Positions 27,064 through 35,283 of a stretch of DNA of 64,000 nucleotides are shown here, piece after piece. Below the pieces are notes generated by a model that searched no databases, was not told where the DNA came from, and saw only the letters and a program-made list of their open reading frames with translations. How positions within the stretch are numbered: the first letter of the stretch is position 1; the number at the start of each line of letters is the position of its first letter. Origin of the DNA: Salinimicrobium sediminis (lineage in GTDB: Bacteria > Bacteroidota > Bacteroidia > Flavobacteriales > Flavobacteriaceae); assembly GCF_900215295.1 (NCBI RefSeq), contig NZ_OCMF01000006.1:47597-111596 (forward strand), given 5' to 3'. Made by a program: the position numbers and the translations under genes.

Positions 27064-29034
27064 ATGTCACAACGCCTTCTCACCAAATCCCGTTTTAAGC
27101 AAGCGATGGAATGCCCAAACAAGCTCTTCTATACAAAAAAGGAGGAGTACGCGAACAGCAAGCTGGAAGATCCCTTTTTGGAAGCTTTGGCACAGGGCGG
27201 ATTCCAGGTGGAGGAACTGGCGCGGTTGCATTATCCTGATGGAGTTTTAATTGAGAACAACGACTGGAATTACGACCTGCTGGCGGAACAGATAGAGGAA
27301 CTGCTGCAACGGGAGAACGTGGTGATCTTTGAGGCGGCTTTTAAATATGAGAACCTGTTCATCCGTACGGATATTCTTGTGAAGAAGGGGAATGAGGTTC
27401 AGCTGATCGAGGTGAAGGCCAAGTCATTTGATCCGGAAGATGAGAATCTTTTTGTAGGAAAGCGGGGAGGATTAATCAGCGGATGGAAGCCTTATTTGTT
27501 TGATGTTGCTTTTCAGCGGTATGTGATCCAAAAATGTCATCCTGAGTGGAAGGTCAAATCTTACCTCATGCTGGCCGATAAATCCAAGGAGTCACCTGTT
27601 GAGGGGCTTAATCAACTATTTAGGATTAGTAAAACAGCAGGTAACCGCACCGGAATTACTAAAAAAGTTAATAGCCTGGAGGAGATCGGCGGCAGCGTTC
27701 TAGGCAAAATAAATATTGATACCATTCTGGACGAAATAGAAGCCGGGAAGCATCTGTGCTACGAGAATCTAAATCTGGAACAAAGCATTGAGGTCTTTTC
27801 AAAACACTATGCAGCCGACAAACTTTTCAACTCTCCTGTCTCTTTCTCCAACTGTAAAGCTTGTGAATTTACAGCCACAGAGGAGGAACTGGTGGCAGGC
27901 AAGAAGTCCGGTTTCAGGGAATGCTGGGGAAGTCAGCAGGGATGGACGGAAAAAGAATTTGCCAGAGCGAATATCTTTGGGATATGGAACTTCAGGTGGG
28001 GTAACAGGCTTTTTGAAGAGGGAAAGATCTTTCTTGATGATCTTGATGAAGATGATATTAGGGTAAGACCTGAAGCCGGAAAGATCTCTGCTTCAGAGCG
28101 GCAGTGGATACAGGTCGAGAAAACCAGGACCGGTGACAGCGAACCCTATATTTTAAAGGAAGAGCTTAGACAGGAAATGAGCAACTGGAAATTCCCGCTT
28201 AATTTCATCGACTTTGAGACCAGTGCCACTGCCCTACCCTTTAATAAAGGTCGGCGGCCCTATGAGCAGGTGGCTTTTCAGTTTTCCCATCATACCCTAG
28301 ACGAAGCCGGAAACATAAAACACGAAAGCGAATACATCGACTTTGAACCGGGGAACTTTCCAAACTTTCAGTTCGTGCGGGAGCTAAAGAAAGCACTGGG
28401 AAAGAACAACGGCAGCATCTTTAAGTATGCCGCTCATGAAAATACCATCCTGAATGCCATTTTTCAGCAGTTAAAGGAGAGCAAGGAACCCGACAAAGAG
28501 GAGCTGATGGAATTCATCAAGTCTATCAGCCACTCCACAAGTAACAGCTCTGAGGAATGGCGCGGGGAAAGAGACATGATCGACCTGCGTGTGGTGGTAA
28601 TGGATTACTATTACGATCCGCACATGGGCGGTTCCAATTCCATCAAAGCCGTCCTGCCGGCAGTACTGAATTCTTCCAAATACCTGCAACAGAAATATTC
28701 CCAGCCACTGCAGGCAATCGGCCTGAGCTCCATGAATTTTGATCCCGAACATGTATGGTTACAGGTGGAGAATGGCAAGGCGCTGAGTCCGTACAAGATG
28801 CTCCCGCCTCTTTTCGCCGACTGGACTGAAGAACAACTGGATGCCACAGTTTCAGGAATGGAAAATATAGCTGATGGCGGTGCTGCCCTTACCGCCTATG
28901 GCAAACTACAATACACTGACATGCCCGAGGAAGAGCGCCTGGCGATCAAGCAGTCGCTGCTGAAATATTGCGAGCTGGATACCCTGGCGATGGTGATGAT
29001 CTGGGAGTATTTTAGGGAGGTAGTCGAGCTTTAA
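27064..29034 (+). CDS. DUF2779 protein: Cas4/RecB-like nuclease fused to a DnaQ-like exonuclease
   Basis: The protein is 656 residues from the ATG at 27064; an ATG 14 codons upstream is less likely. The N-terminal half resembles PD-(D/E)XK nucleases of the Cas4/RecB group: FIRTDILVKKGNEVQLIEVKAK supplies the D and E-x-K motifs. Four cysteines (C17, C264, C267, C287) are arranged like the iron-sulphur ligands of Cas4 and AddB. The C-terminal half (from about residue 380) resembles DnaQ/RNase-H exonucleases: FIDFETSATALPF gives D and E, and AHENTILNAIF, MIDLRVVVMDYYY and ELDTLAMVMIW supply further conserved spots. It probably degrades or processes DNA ends. A perfect palindrome (27011-27029) lies upstream. 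Confidence 0.88.
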   Translation: MSQRLLTKSRFKQAMECPNKLFYTKKEEYANSKLEDPFLEALAQGGFQVEELARLHYPDGVLIENNDWNYDLLAEQIEELLQRENVVIFEAAFKYENLFIRTDILVKKGNEVQLIEVKAKSFDPEDENLFVGKRGGLISGWKPYLFDVAFQRYVIQKCHPEWKVKSYLMLADKSKESPVEGLNQLFRISKTAGNRTGITKKVNSLEEIGGSVLGKINIDTILDEIEAGKHLCYENLNLEQSIEVFSKHYAADKLFNSPVSFSNCKACEFTATEEELVAGKKSGFRECWGSQQGWTEKEFARANIFGIWNFRWGNRLFEEGKIFLDDLDEDDIRVRPEAGKISASERQWIQVEKTRTGDSEPYILKEELRQEMSNWKFPLNFIDFETSATALPFNKGRRPYEQVAFQFSHHTLDEAGNIKHESEYIDFEPGNFPNFQFVRELKKALGKNNGSIFKYAAHENTILNAIFQQLKESKEPDKEELMEFIKSISHSTSNSSEEWRGERDMIDLRVVVMDYYYDPHMGGSNSIKAVLPAVLNSSKYLQQKYSQPLQAIGLSSMNFDPEHVWLQVENGKALSPYKMLPPLFADWTEEQLDATVSGMENIADGGAALTAYGKLQYTDMPEEERLAIKQSLLKYCELDTLAMVMIWEYFREVVEL

Positions 29035-29041
29035 TCTTCTA

Positions 29042-29395
29042 TTAGCCTAGCCTCCTCTTAATGCTGTCAATAGCCTTTAACACGAAAAAAACAGCGAACA
29101 ATTGATAGATCAGGGAAAACAAAGCGATGAAAAAACTACTCCTGGTCCAGGTTGCAAAAAATGTCCAAACCCACAGTATAGTGGCAACGATTAACCAGAC
29201 TACAAGAGATCCATCTCCGGTATTGAGCATAACAGCAAAAGTCAAACAAAACAGGGAAGCAACCCCTCTTATTATTACTCCTATCCCAAAAATATTATGA
29301 TCATATTTTTCACGGGCTGTAGACCATAGGTAATAGCCAAGCCATAAAAAAAAGAGTATACCTAATATTATTCCGATAATTATTAGTGCTGTCAT
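29042..29395 (-). CDS. Small membrane protein, end of the zinc-ribbon operon
   Basis: This 117-residue protein is almost all hydrophobic, with four predicted membrane helices (starting with LIIIGIILGILFFLWLGYY) and short positively charged ends (KRRLG). It follows the next upstream gene with a gap of 6 bp, and that gene follows the 773-aa gene with a gap of 17 bp, so all belong to one transcription unit on this strand. It meets DUF2779 tail-to-tail, 7 bp away. I do not recognise the family; it could be the membrane part of an effector or channel system. Confidence 0.7.
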   Translation of the reverse strand: MTALIIIGIILGILFFLWLGYYLWSTAREKYDHNIFGIGVIIRGVASLFCLTFAVMLNTGDGSLVVWLIVATILWVWTFFATWTRSSFFIALFSLIYQLFAVFFVLKAIDSIKRRLG

Positions 29396-29401
29396 CCCCC
29401 T

Positions 29402-29722
29402 TTATTTAATGTGTTTCATTATTCCGTAGAGCCTTAAGTTCTCTTTCTTTACCAGATTGGGAAGGGCAAAGAACATATATACCGGCCAGACTGAAAGTAC
29501 TACTGCCGCTAAGAATACTCCCAATCCCTGCAGGAAATCCAACTCTGTATCACCCCCACCAAAGAGGGTGAATATGGAAAGATATAGTGAATAGGTAACC
29601 ATCCAGTATAAGAGCTGGTACCCCCAGAGACCCACATAGGCAAAAGGGGCCTGAAGAACAAAATATAACAAATATGCAACCTTTAGGTCTCTGGATTCTT
29701 CTTTTAAAATTTTAATATTCAT
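29402..29722 (-). CDS. Small three-helix membrane protein in the zinc-ribbon operon
   Basis: This 106-residue protein has three hydrophobic segments (around AYLLYFVLQAPFAYVGLWGY, MVTYSLYLSIFTLF, LGVFLAAVVLSVWPVYMFFA) and a basic C-terminus (KKENLRLYGIMKHIK). It is located between the 773-aa gene (17 bp upstream) and the second small membrane gene (6 bp downstream). With the neighbour it may form a membrane complex. No motif or family is known to me. The two membrane genes are not obvious paralogues. Confidence 0.7.
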   Translation of the reverse strand: MNIKILKEESRDLKVAYLLYFVLQAPFAYVGLWGYQLLYWMVTYSLYLSIFTLFGGGDTELDFLQGLGVFLAAVVLSVWPVYMFFALPNLVKKENLRLYGIMKHIK

Positions 29723-29739
29723 ACTATTGTTTAGAGTTG

Positions 29740-32061
29740 TTAGAGGTTTTGGTTATCTATAATTCTGGAAGCTTTCAACAGGTCATCGGCCGTTGTGGCT
29801 TCATTTAAAGCAGTACCGACTGTTTGGGTGTCATGCCTGTCTTTTTCAAGACTCATTTTCATGTCAGCTACCGCTCTTTCAAACTTCACCATAAATTCCT
29901 GGTCCAGCTTCATATTGATTTCCATCAGGAAATTTGTTTCGGCTTTTATTTGCTGAGTTTTAAGGATACTGAGAAATATTCCCGAGCCAAGATCGACCAA
30001 TCTTTCTGCCTGCGAGTCATCAAGTTTTGAATGCTGAGATATTTTAGACGAAAGATGGTTTCTTACTTTCATATATTGTTCTGCTATGATGCGCTCTTTA
30101 TCCTCCCCGACCAAACCGCTGATAAGTTCTCCCGTGAAAGCGAGTTCAGTATATTTTAGGAGCTCGATCTTCAGCTGCATTCTATACTCTTGCCTGTTCA
30201 GATAAGAATCGGCTACATTGGAAGCGTCCGGAATGTTGGCGACCGAAACTCCTTCTATGCCCTTGGAAAGCAGACTTTCATTTCGGTCTGCCTGCCCCTG
30301 CACCTTTACAAGATCTCTCTCGATTCCCCTGCCCATTAAATTCTTTGAAGCTTCGGAGATTTTTCGGATGTTATTTTCCAGGGCCTCCAACTGACCATCA
30401 AAATTATGGATCTTAATACCCTGAGCCTCTATTTTGGCTTTGTTGTCTTTCCTTATCCTTTTAATTTCCCCTAGTCGGTTTTGCAGCTCACGAACAAGCT
30501 GATGGAATTTTTCTATAGTTTCTTCTTCTTGTTTTATGCAATCGACATAGAACGCATAAGTTGATCTTATTGGCTCGGTGATCTTGTTCCATTTAGCCAG
30601 ATGCTTTTTGTAAATACCTGTTGCCAGTCCAAAGGAAAGTTTAATTTGAATTTCCCGGGGAAAGTCCGGTTTAATAGCATTTACAAAATCGTATTCCTCC
30701 TGAATTTCGGCAATTAGCTCTCTATACCTGGATATTTCATCTCCACAAACCTGCAACCCTTCATTCTTGTCCTCAATCTCCAGATGAATTTGTTTTTCTT
30801 CCAGTACGAGCTTCCTGTTATCTTTGCTCAATTCATCAATATTTCCGCCTTGCACCAACTGAGAATACGCATCTTTTATGGGGACATTGTAAATGAGGTT
30901 TGCCTGGGTGATGAATTTCTTGGCCTCCGGAATAAGGGTGTGCTTCAGTCGGTTATATATTTTCTGCAGTCGCACCAGATCAATCGTTATTTTCTGAGCG
31001 TCATCCTTAAGGCCCAGTTTCATTTTTTCCACATCGCGTTTAATGGCAGCCACTGTTTGTTCAGCATTCTTTCTGGTTTCCATTATTTCCAGGGCAGCGT
31101 CAAAAGCGAATCCTAAAGCTGCAGTGGCTACCTGTCCTTTTACATCTGCTCTGGAAGCATAGCCTTTCCTTTTAACCGTTTTGGAATACCGGTTTAGAGC
31201 ATTTTCTGCGTGTTTCTGTCCAGCATGCTTTATATTAATCATGCTGGATTCATATGCGTTTTGGAAAACCTCGAAACTCTCGTTCAGTTTTTCGTATTCC
31301 AGATCGATTTCTCTTAGTATCCTATCGGTTTCGATAAACTCAACCTGAGAGAAATCAAACAATTCCGGGCGGGTCTCCTTCTTGTCTTCCCCAATTACAT
31401 CGAAAAGTAACTCGGTCACGTCTCTTCTGAATCGGCCGAGTTCCCCCCTCAGGAACTTGAAATCTTCAATTACCTGTTGGTTCTGACATTTAGCCCAGTT
31501 ATAATAATCCACCAGATTTCCGTAGCCTTCAAGTATTTTTTCTCCGTAAGTGACATTGTCTTTTACCATGGTTTTTCCGGTAAGGGAGAAATTCTGTTCG
31601 GGAACATACGTTTCTATGGTGTTCTTCATTTCGGTAATTTCCGCAATGGCATCGGTTACACCTAATTCTTCCACTTTCCTGTCGAGGATTTTGGTGATTT
31701 CATTGAAGTCATTGAAGTTTGCCGCTACCTCACCCGAGCAGGTGAGGCTTAAACTGACATCGGTAATATTGTGCGGATCATACACAAGTGTGCCCGAGGT
31801 ATTATCTCGAAAGCATTCAGAAACTGCTGTTTGGATCACCGGATCAGTTGTCTGTAGGTAAGTTTCCTTCACCAGCGAATTTAATATCAACCCATCGGTA
31901 AGGCTTAATCCGGAGATCGTTGAATTTAATTCCTTCACAAGGTCTCGTCTGGTAAGGTACTCATTGGCATCGCCTAATCGAATGGCGACCTCCCGGATCT
32001 CATCAATAATTTGGGGCAGCATCGCCCTATTTTCTCCTAAAGTTAATTCGTCAAGATTCAT
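29740..32061 (-). CDS. 773-aa helical, coiled-coil protein of unknown function
   Basis: This large protein appears almost entirely helical, with long charged heptad-like stretches (for example EIEDKNEGLQVCGDEISRYR, QEEETIEKFHQLVRELQNR, KDNKAKIEAQGIKIHNF) and one hydrophobic alanine-rich segment near residues 315-332 (QVATAALGFAFDAALEIM) that could insert into a membrane or pack in a bundle. No signal peptide, no Walker A or B motif, and no metal or nuclease motif is seen. It sits 15 bp downstream of a 48-aa zinc-ribbon gene and is followed by two small membrane-protein genes, all close-spaced, so it is the main product of that operon. It might be a scaffold, a sensor or a pore-forming protein; none of these is shown. 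I recognise no family. Confidence 0.75.
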   Translation of the reverse strand: MNLDELTLGENRAMLPQIIDEIREVAIRLGDANEYLTRRDLVKELNSTISGLSLTDGLILNSLVKETYLQTTDPVIQTAVSECFRDNTSGTLVYDPHNITDVSLSLTCSGEVAANFNDFNEITKILDRKVEELGVTDAIAEITEMKNTIETYVPEQNFSLTGKTMVKDNVTYGEKILEGYGNLVDYYNWAKCQNQQVIEDFKFLRGELGRFRRDVTELLFDVIGEDKKETRPELFDFSQVEFIETDRILREIDLEYEKLNESFEVFQNAYESSMINIKHAGQKHAENALNRYSKTVKRKGYASRADVKGQVATAALGFAFDAALEIMETRKNAEQTVAAIKRDVEKMKLGLKDDAQKITIDLVRLQKIYNRLKHTLIPEAKKFITQANLIYNVPIKDAYSQLVQGGNIDELSKDNRKLVLEEKQIHLEIEDKNEGLQVCGDEISRYRELIAEIQEEYDFVNAIKPDFPREIQIKLSFGLATGIYKKHLAKWNKITEPIRSTYAFYVDCIKQEEETIEKFHQLVRELQNRLGEIKRIRKDNKAKIEAQGIKIHNFDGQLEALENNIRKISEASKNLMGRGIERDLVKVQGQADRNESLLSKGIEGVSVANIPDASNVADSYLNRQEYRMQLKIELLKYTELAFTGELISGLVGEDKERIIAEQYMKVRNHLSSKISQHSKLDDSQAERLVDLGSGIFLSILKTQQIKAETNFLMEINMKLDQEFMVKFERAVADMKMSLEKDRHDTQTVGTALNEATTADDLLKASRIIDNQNL

Positions 32062-32076
32062 GTCTAAGATTTGGGG

Positions 32077-32223
32077 CTAGTTGTTATTGGAAATTTTCGT
32101 CCACGAATGATGAGAAAGTGAAGCAGTAGAATTTGCCGGTCTGCATCTTCCCAGAACGGCCATTTGAGAAATTAGGGTGTCATTTTTTGTTATGCCACAA
32201 GTTCTACATTTGTAAGTCGCCAT
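32077..32223 (-). CDS. 48-aa zinc-ribbon protein, first gene of the helical-protein operon
   Basis: Read from the ATG at 32223 to the TAG at 32077, this frame gives 48 residues: MATYKCRTCG at the start, GRC at residues 25-27, and SLSHHSWTKI near the end. C6 and C9 (CxxC), C27 and H38 or H39 could bind one zinc; the GRC and HxWxKI spots recall small zinc-ribbon proteins that I have seen in Bacteroidota. It is too short for most gene finders. It stops 15 bp before the start of the 773-aa gene, on the same strand, so translation of the two is probably linked. A possible promoter lies 60-70 bp upstream. It may recognise nucleic acid or act as an adaptor. Confidence 0.75.
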   Translation of the reverse strand: MATYKCRTCGITKNDTLISQMAVLGRCRPANSTASLSHHSWTKISNNN

Positions 32224-32284
32224 AGATTTGAATTAAAGCCTACTAAAGGTTCGGCATTGATTTAGGGTTGTATTACTTTTCCTT

Positions 32285-32292
32285 CAAATCTA
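32285..32292 (-). promoter_or_regulatory. Candidate TAnnTTTG promoter of the zinc-ribbon operon
   Basis: On the minus strand TAGATTTG matches the phylum's -7 consensus and lies 62 bp before the ATG at 32223; TTTTAG about 20 bp further upstream could serve as a weak -33 box. Confidence 0.4.
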
Positions 32293-32399
32293 AATTTTCT
32301 GTTAAACTAAAAGAGGATGAATTAGAAAACGTATGGAATCCGGAAGTTACCGTAAGGAGATTCGTACTTCTAACTTCGAAAATCTAACTTCCAAAGCCT

Positions 32400-33464
32400 T
32401 TACCTAAACCCAACCGCCTTCCTCGTCGGACTCTTATACTGCTCCTCTTCACTAATGTTATATATCTCGGCCAAAGTCATTTCGTTATTGGTATAGTAGT
32501 CGGTCTGCTGCTCCCTGAGCAAAGCATTAGCTTTTTCCGGAGACAGGGACTTAAATTCGTAAGCAGATTTTAACCGACCTTTTCGTTTTAGTGCCGGATC
32601 AATATTTTGAACATCGGTATTAAAGGTTGCGATAATCTGTATTCCAAGGGATTCACCCAGGATGCCGTCGGTGATATTCAGGATCATGGCCAGGTTTGAG
32701 TTTCTTTGCTGGTCCCGGGAAACGATGAGCTCTTCGGCATCCTCAATGACCAGGATGCAGTTGGCATTATCCATCAAATATCTGGTCATGGCAATATTGT
32801 CCAGGTTCTGCGCCATCTGCCCCGGCAGGAACACGATCTCTTTTTTCACAAGTCCGCACAGGTGCCTGATGTAGGTACTCTTTCCTGTCCCCGGTTTTCC
32901 ATAGAGCAAATGAAGTCCGCTTTTATTTTCCTCCTGTAGTATCTTCAGCATTTTATGGTGAAAGACCTTAAAGTCATCGTTATAACTTCTTGAAAGATCC
33001 AGATCGGGTTTTGCAAAATCTATCTTTTTATTGTCCAGCCCGTGAGGTTGCATGATGATCAGGTTAATACTGGCTTTATCAGGTTTTTCTTTTTTAAAGG
33101 CCTTAATGAATTCCAGGAGCTGGAGCAGCAGTTCCGAATTTTCATCCTGAAAATATACACTCACCTCATCGGGCTCCTGCTCTACTATTATTTGCTGTTT
33201 TAGTACATAGATAATATCAGCCTTTTCCTCCTTCTGATCATAATCCCGGTTAAAATGTCTTGCGAGGATACAGGATCCAAACTCCTCAGGGAATTTTAAA
33301 TGAAAACTTTCAATGTCCCGGTTGTAAAACCTGTAATAACTCGGCACCTTTCCAAAATATCCGAGATACATTTTCTGTACATGATAAAAGTTCATCATGT
33401 GGTTTACATGCTGCAGATTGAAATCGGGCAGAAACTGAGGTTCTGTATTATTTCCGTAGTTCAT
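32400..33464 (-). CDS. BCS1-like AAA ATPase
   Basis: The protein is 354 residues from the ATG at 33464; a TTG ten codons upstream is less likely. The N-terminal 175 residues are unrecognised (with YRFYNRDIESFHLKFPEE). The AAA domain has Walker A (GKPGTGKST, about residue 190), Walker B (CILVIEDAEEL), sensor 1 (IIATFNTDV) and arginine-finger region (ALKRKGRLKS), followed by SPEKANALL, the layout of BCS1/FtsH-type AAA proteins. It should remodel or unfold a protein partner using ATP. It is about 180 bp upstream of the zinc-ribbon operon on the same strand, and about 160 bp downstream of the WYL gene; the gaps suggest separate promoters. Confidence 0.9.
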   Translation of the reverse strand: MNYGNNTEPQFLPDFNLQHVNHMMNFYHVQKMYLGYFGKVPSYYRFYNRDIESFHLKFPEEFGSCILARHFNRDYDQKEEKADIIYVLKQQIIVEQEPDEVSVYFQDENSELLLQLLEFIKAFKKEKPDKASINLIIMQPHGLDNKKIDFAKPDLDLSRSYNDDFKVFHHKMLKILQEENKSGLHLLYGKPGTGKSTYIRHLCGLVKKEIVFLPGQMAQNLDNIAMTRYLMDNANCILVIEDAEELIVSRDQQRNSNLAMILNITDGILGESLGIQIIATFNTDVQNIDPALKRKGRLKSAYEFKSLSPEKANALLREQQTDYYTNNEMTLAEIYNISEEEQYKSPTRKAVGFR

Positions 33465-33624
33465 GATCTTTATGGTTGATTTAGCGATTGGCAAAAGAAT
33501 TCCGCCCCGGCTTCCTTCTGCGTCACCCTACATTCCGAAGAAGGTGTTCCCGAAGCGGATTTACTTATTATTTTGTGGTCCAAAGTTGAAACCGGACAGC
33601 GCCAAAGCATGACGCGCAAAAATT

Positions 33625-34515
33625 TTATTGATAGTTATTCAACGCCTGCCGTAACTGTTTTTTTACCTCCTTCTTTAAGCCTGCCGGCTCCAGCACCTTT
33701 ACCTGGTCGCCATAGGAAAGCAGCTCCATTCTAAAATCGTATGTCGGCCGAATGAAATAGCTGAACCTTATTTCTTTTTCATTCCTCAATACCAGTTCCT
33801 GACTGTGATGCAGCGGCAGGGATTCGACATAACGCCCTTCCCGGGGAGTAAAGGAAAGCACCACTTTTACCGGCTCTTCATCTGTACCATTGATGATCCC
33901 GAAACTGTCTTTAAATTCTTTATGCACATTGTATGGCACAGGAGTAAATTTGGAGGGGGTGATCGTTAGCTCTTTAATTCTGTCCAGCGCGAAATTTTTG
34001 ATCGTCTCTTGATCCACTGCAATTAAATACCAACGATTCCTGGCCTCTTTTAAGGCAATTGGTTTTACAGTACGACTGCTCACAGATTCATCCCAAAACT
34101 TGAAATAATCAAAGCTTACTGCGAGGTGGTTCTGAATGGCATGAAGCAGACCGGCCATATGCTCCGTTCCCAAAGATTTACGCTTTTCAAAAAAGAGGTT
34201 ATTACCGAAGCTTTTGGAGAGACGAATGGCGTTTAGAATCTCAAAATTCTCTCTTAGCCGTTGTGAATGATCGTCTTCATAGTCCTCTTTAATATAATAC
34301 CGGTTGTGACTGCGATCAGACGTGATCGTAATTCCGTAGATGGATTCTATATCCTGAAGATCCCTCTGAAACGTCCTTTGAGATTTTAGCAGATTTTCTT
34401 CTATAGAATCGGGGTCATTGGACATTTCATCCTGCAATTCTTCAAAACTCATGGGTCTTGTCCTTAGCAGGGAAATGATCTTAAAGTGGCGTTTTATGGT
34501 TTGGCGTACAGACAT
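33625..34515 (-). CDS. WYL-domain transcriptional regulator
   Basis: The protein is 296 residues from the ATG at 34515; an ATG five codons upstream would overlap the hydrolase gene. It has an N-terminal winged-helix region (RQTIKRHFKIISLLRTRPMS, with RTFQRDLQDIESIYGI as the recognition part) and a WYL domain (about residues 130-215) containing the hallmark RNRWYLIAVD and the KNFALDRIKELTI stretch. WYL proteins act as ligand- or nucleotide-responsive regulators, often of defence or DNA-damage genes. The gene starts 5 bp after the stop of the alpha/beta-hydrolase gene. A palindrome 42-58 nt upstream of that gene is a candidate autoregulatory site. Confidence 0.92.
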   Translation of the reverse strand: MSVRQTIKRHFKIISLLRTRPMSFEELQDEMSNDPDSIEENLLKSQRTFQRDLQDIESIYGITITSDRSHNRYYIKEDYEDDHSQRLRENFEILNAIRLSKSFGNNLFFEKRKSLGTEHMAGLLHAIQNHLAVSFDYFKFWDESVSSRTVKPIALKEARNRWYLIAVDQETIKNFALDRIKELTITPSKFTPVPYNVHKEFKDSFGIINGTDEEPVKVVLSFTPREGRYVESLPLHHSQELVLRNEKEIRFSYFIRPTYDFRMELLSYGDQVKVLEPAGLKKEVKKQLRQALNNYQ

Positions 34516-34520
34516 AGTGA

Positions 34521-35015
34521 TTAATAACATAGTTTAGAAAAGAAATGTGCAACCTGCTCTTTAAATAACTCAGGCGGTATTCGATGCCCAAGGAGTGGAT
34601 CTACTTTGATCTCCAGTTCATGCTGCTGAAGGTGGTTTCCAAGGAAAGCCAGGGTTTCCCGGGGATCTACCACATCATCCTTTGCCCCCAGTAGTATTTG
34701 TTTTGAAGAATCAGCCTTCAGGAATCTTTCCTCCGGAAGCATTAGACTCCGGGGAAGTTTTACCAGAGGCGGATTGAACAAAAGGGCCGGCCGACCAATC
34801 CAGTTGGAAATGATGTAGGCGTTTAGAGCGCCCATGCTGCTGCCTATTACTACATTAAATTCGGTATGAGGATATTTTCTAAGAATATTTAGATGCCGGG
34901 CATGCTCCTCTGAATAATCAATATCGGGTGCAAATACATTTCCGTATGCCTCAAGGATCTTACGTTTTCTCTCGCTTAACTTGCTCTTTAAGCCATGCAG
35001 GTACAGTATATTCAT
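34521..35015 (-). CDS. YqiA/YcfP-like alpha/beta hydrolase, cotranscribed with WYL
   Basis: This 164-residue protein is a short alpha/beta hydrolase. It starts with a strand and oxyanion loop (NILYLHGLKSK), has the nucleophile elbow GSSMGA (about residue 60) and ends with the catalytic histidine region (DPLLGHRIP), with an acidic residue in LLGAKDDVVDP between. It resembles the UPF0227/YqiA group, which has esterase activity. It is the first gene of a two-gene operon with the WYL regulator. Its ligand or substrate may be what the WYL protein senses, which is speculation. The ATG at 35015 follows a GGAAAAACAATT leader. Confidence 0.88.
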   Translation of the reverse strand: MNILYLHGLKSKLSERKRKILEAYGNVFAPDIDYSEEHARHLNILRKYPHTEFNVVIGSSMGALNAYIISNWIGRPALLFNPPLVKLPRSLMLPEERFLKADSSKQILLGAKDDVVDPRETLAFLGNHLQQHELEIKVDPLLGHRIPPELFKEQVAHFFSKLCY

Positions 35016-35056
35016 AATTGTTTTTCCTGGTTGATGAAGTAAAGAAACAAAGAGTT

Positions 35057-35074
35057 GGCGACAAAATATGTCGT
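35057..35074 (-). promoter_or_regulatory. Candidate WYL operator upstream of the hydrolase-WYL operon
   Basis: CGACA-AAATA-TGTCG (35059-35073) is a perfect inverted repeat with a five-base centre; the palindrome centre is about 51 nt upstream of the ATG at 35015. The flanks beyond the CGACA/TGTCG arms are not symmetric. This is the third site of a shared type in this region. Confidence 0.65.
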
Positions 35075-35283
35075 GATTTTGGAAAATTTAAAATCTGAAT
35101 TAAAAGGAGCAGGAAAAACCGGGTCCGATAAGGTTTGAGACCAAAAAAAATCCGGTCGACGTAGATTGAAATAATCACAATCCGTAGAAAAATTCATTTT
35201 TCTGTAACGAAAAAGAGAAAATTCCTACTAAACAATAAAGACTCTTGCCAAAAAGTTTGTCTTACGCCATAAATTTCAGCATT

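Noticed and set aside
29740..32061. SMC or RecN-type ATPase identity for the 773-aa helical protein
   Set aside because: Although coiled-coil rich, it lacks Walker A, Walker B and signature motifs.
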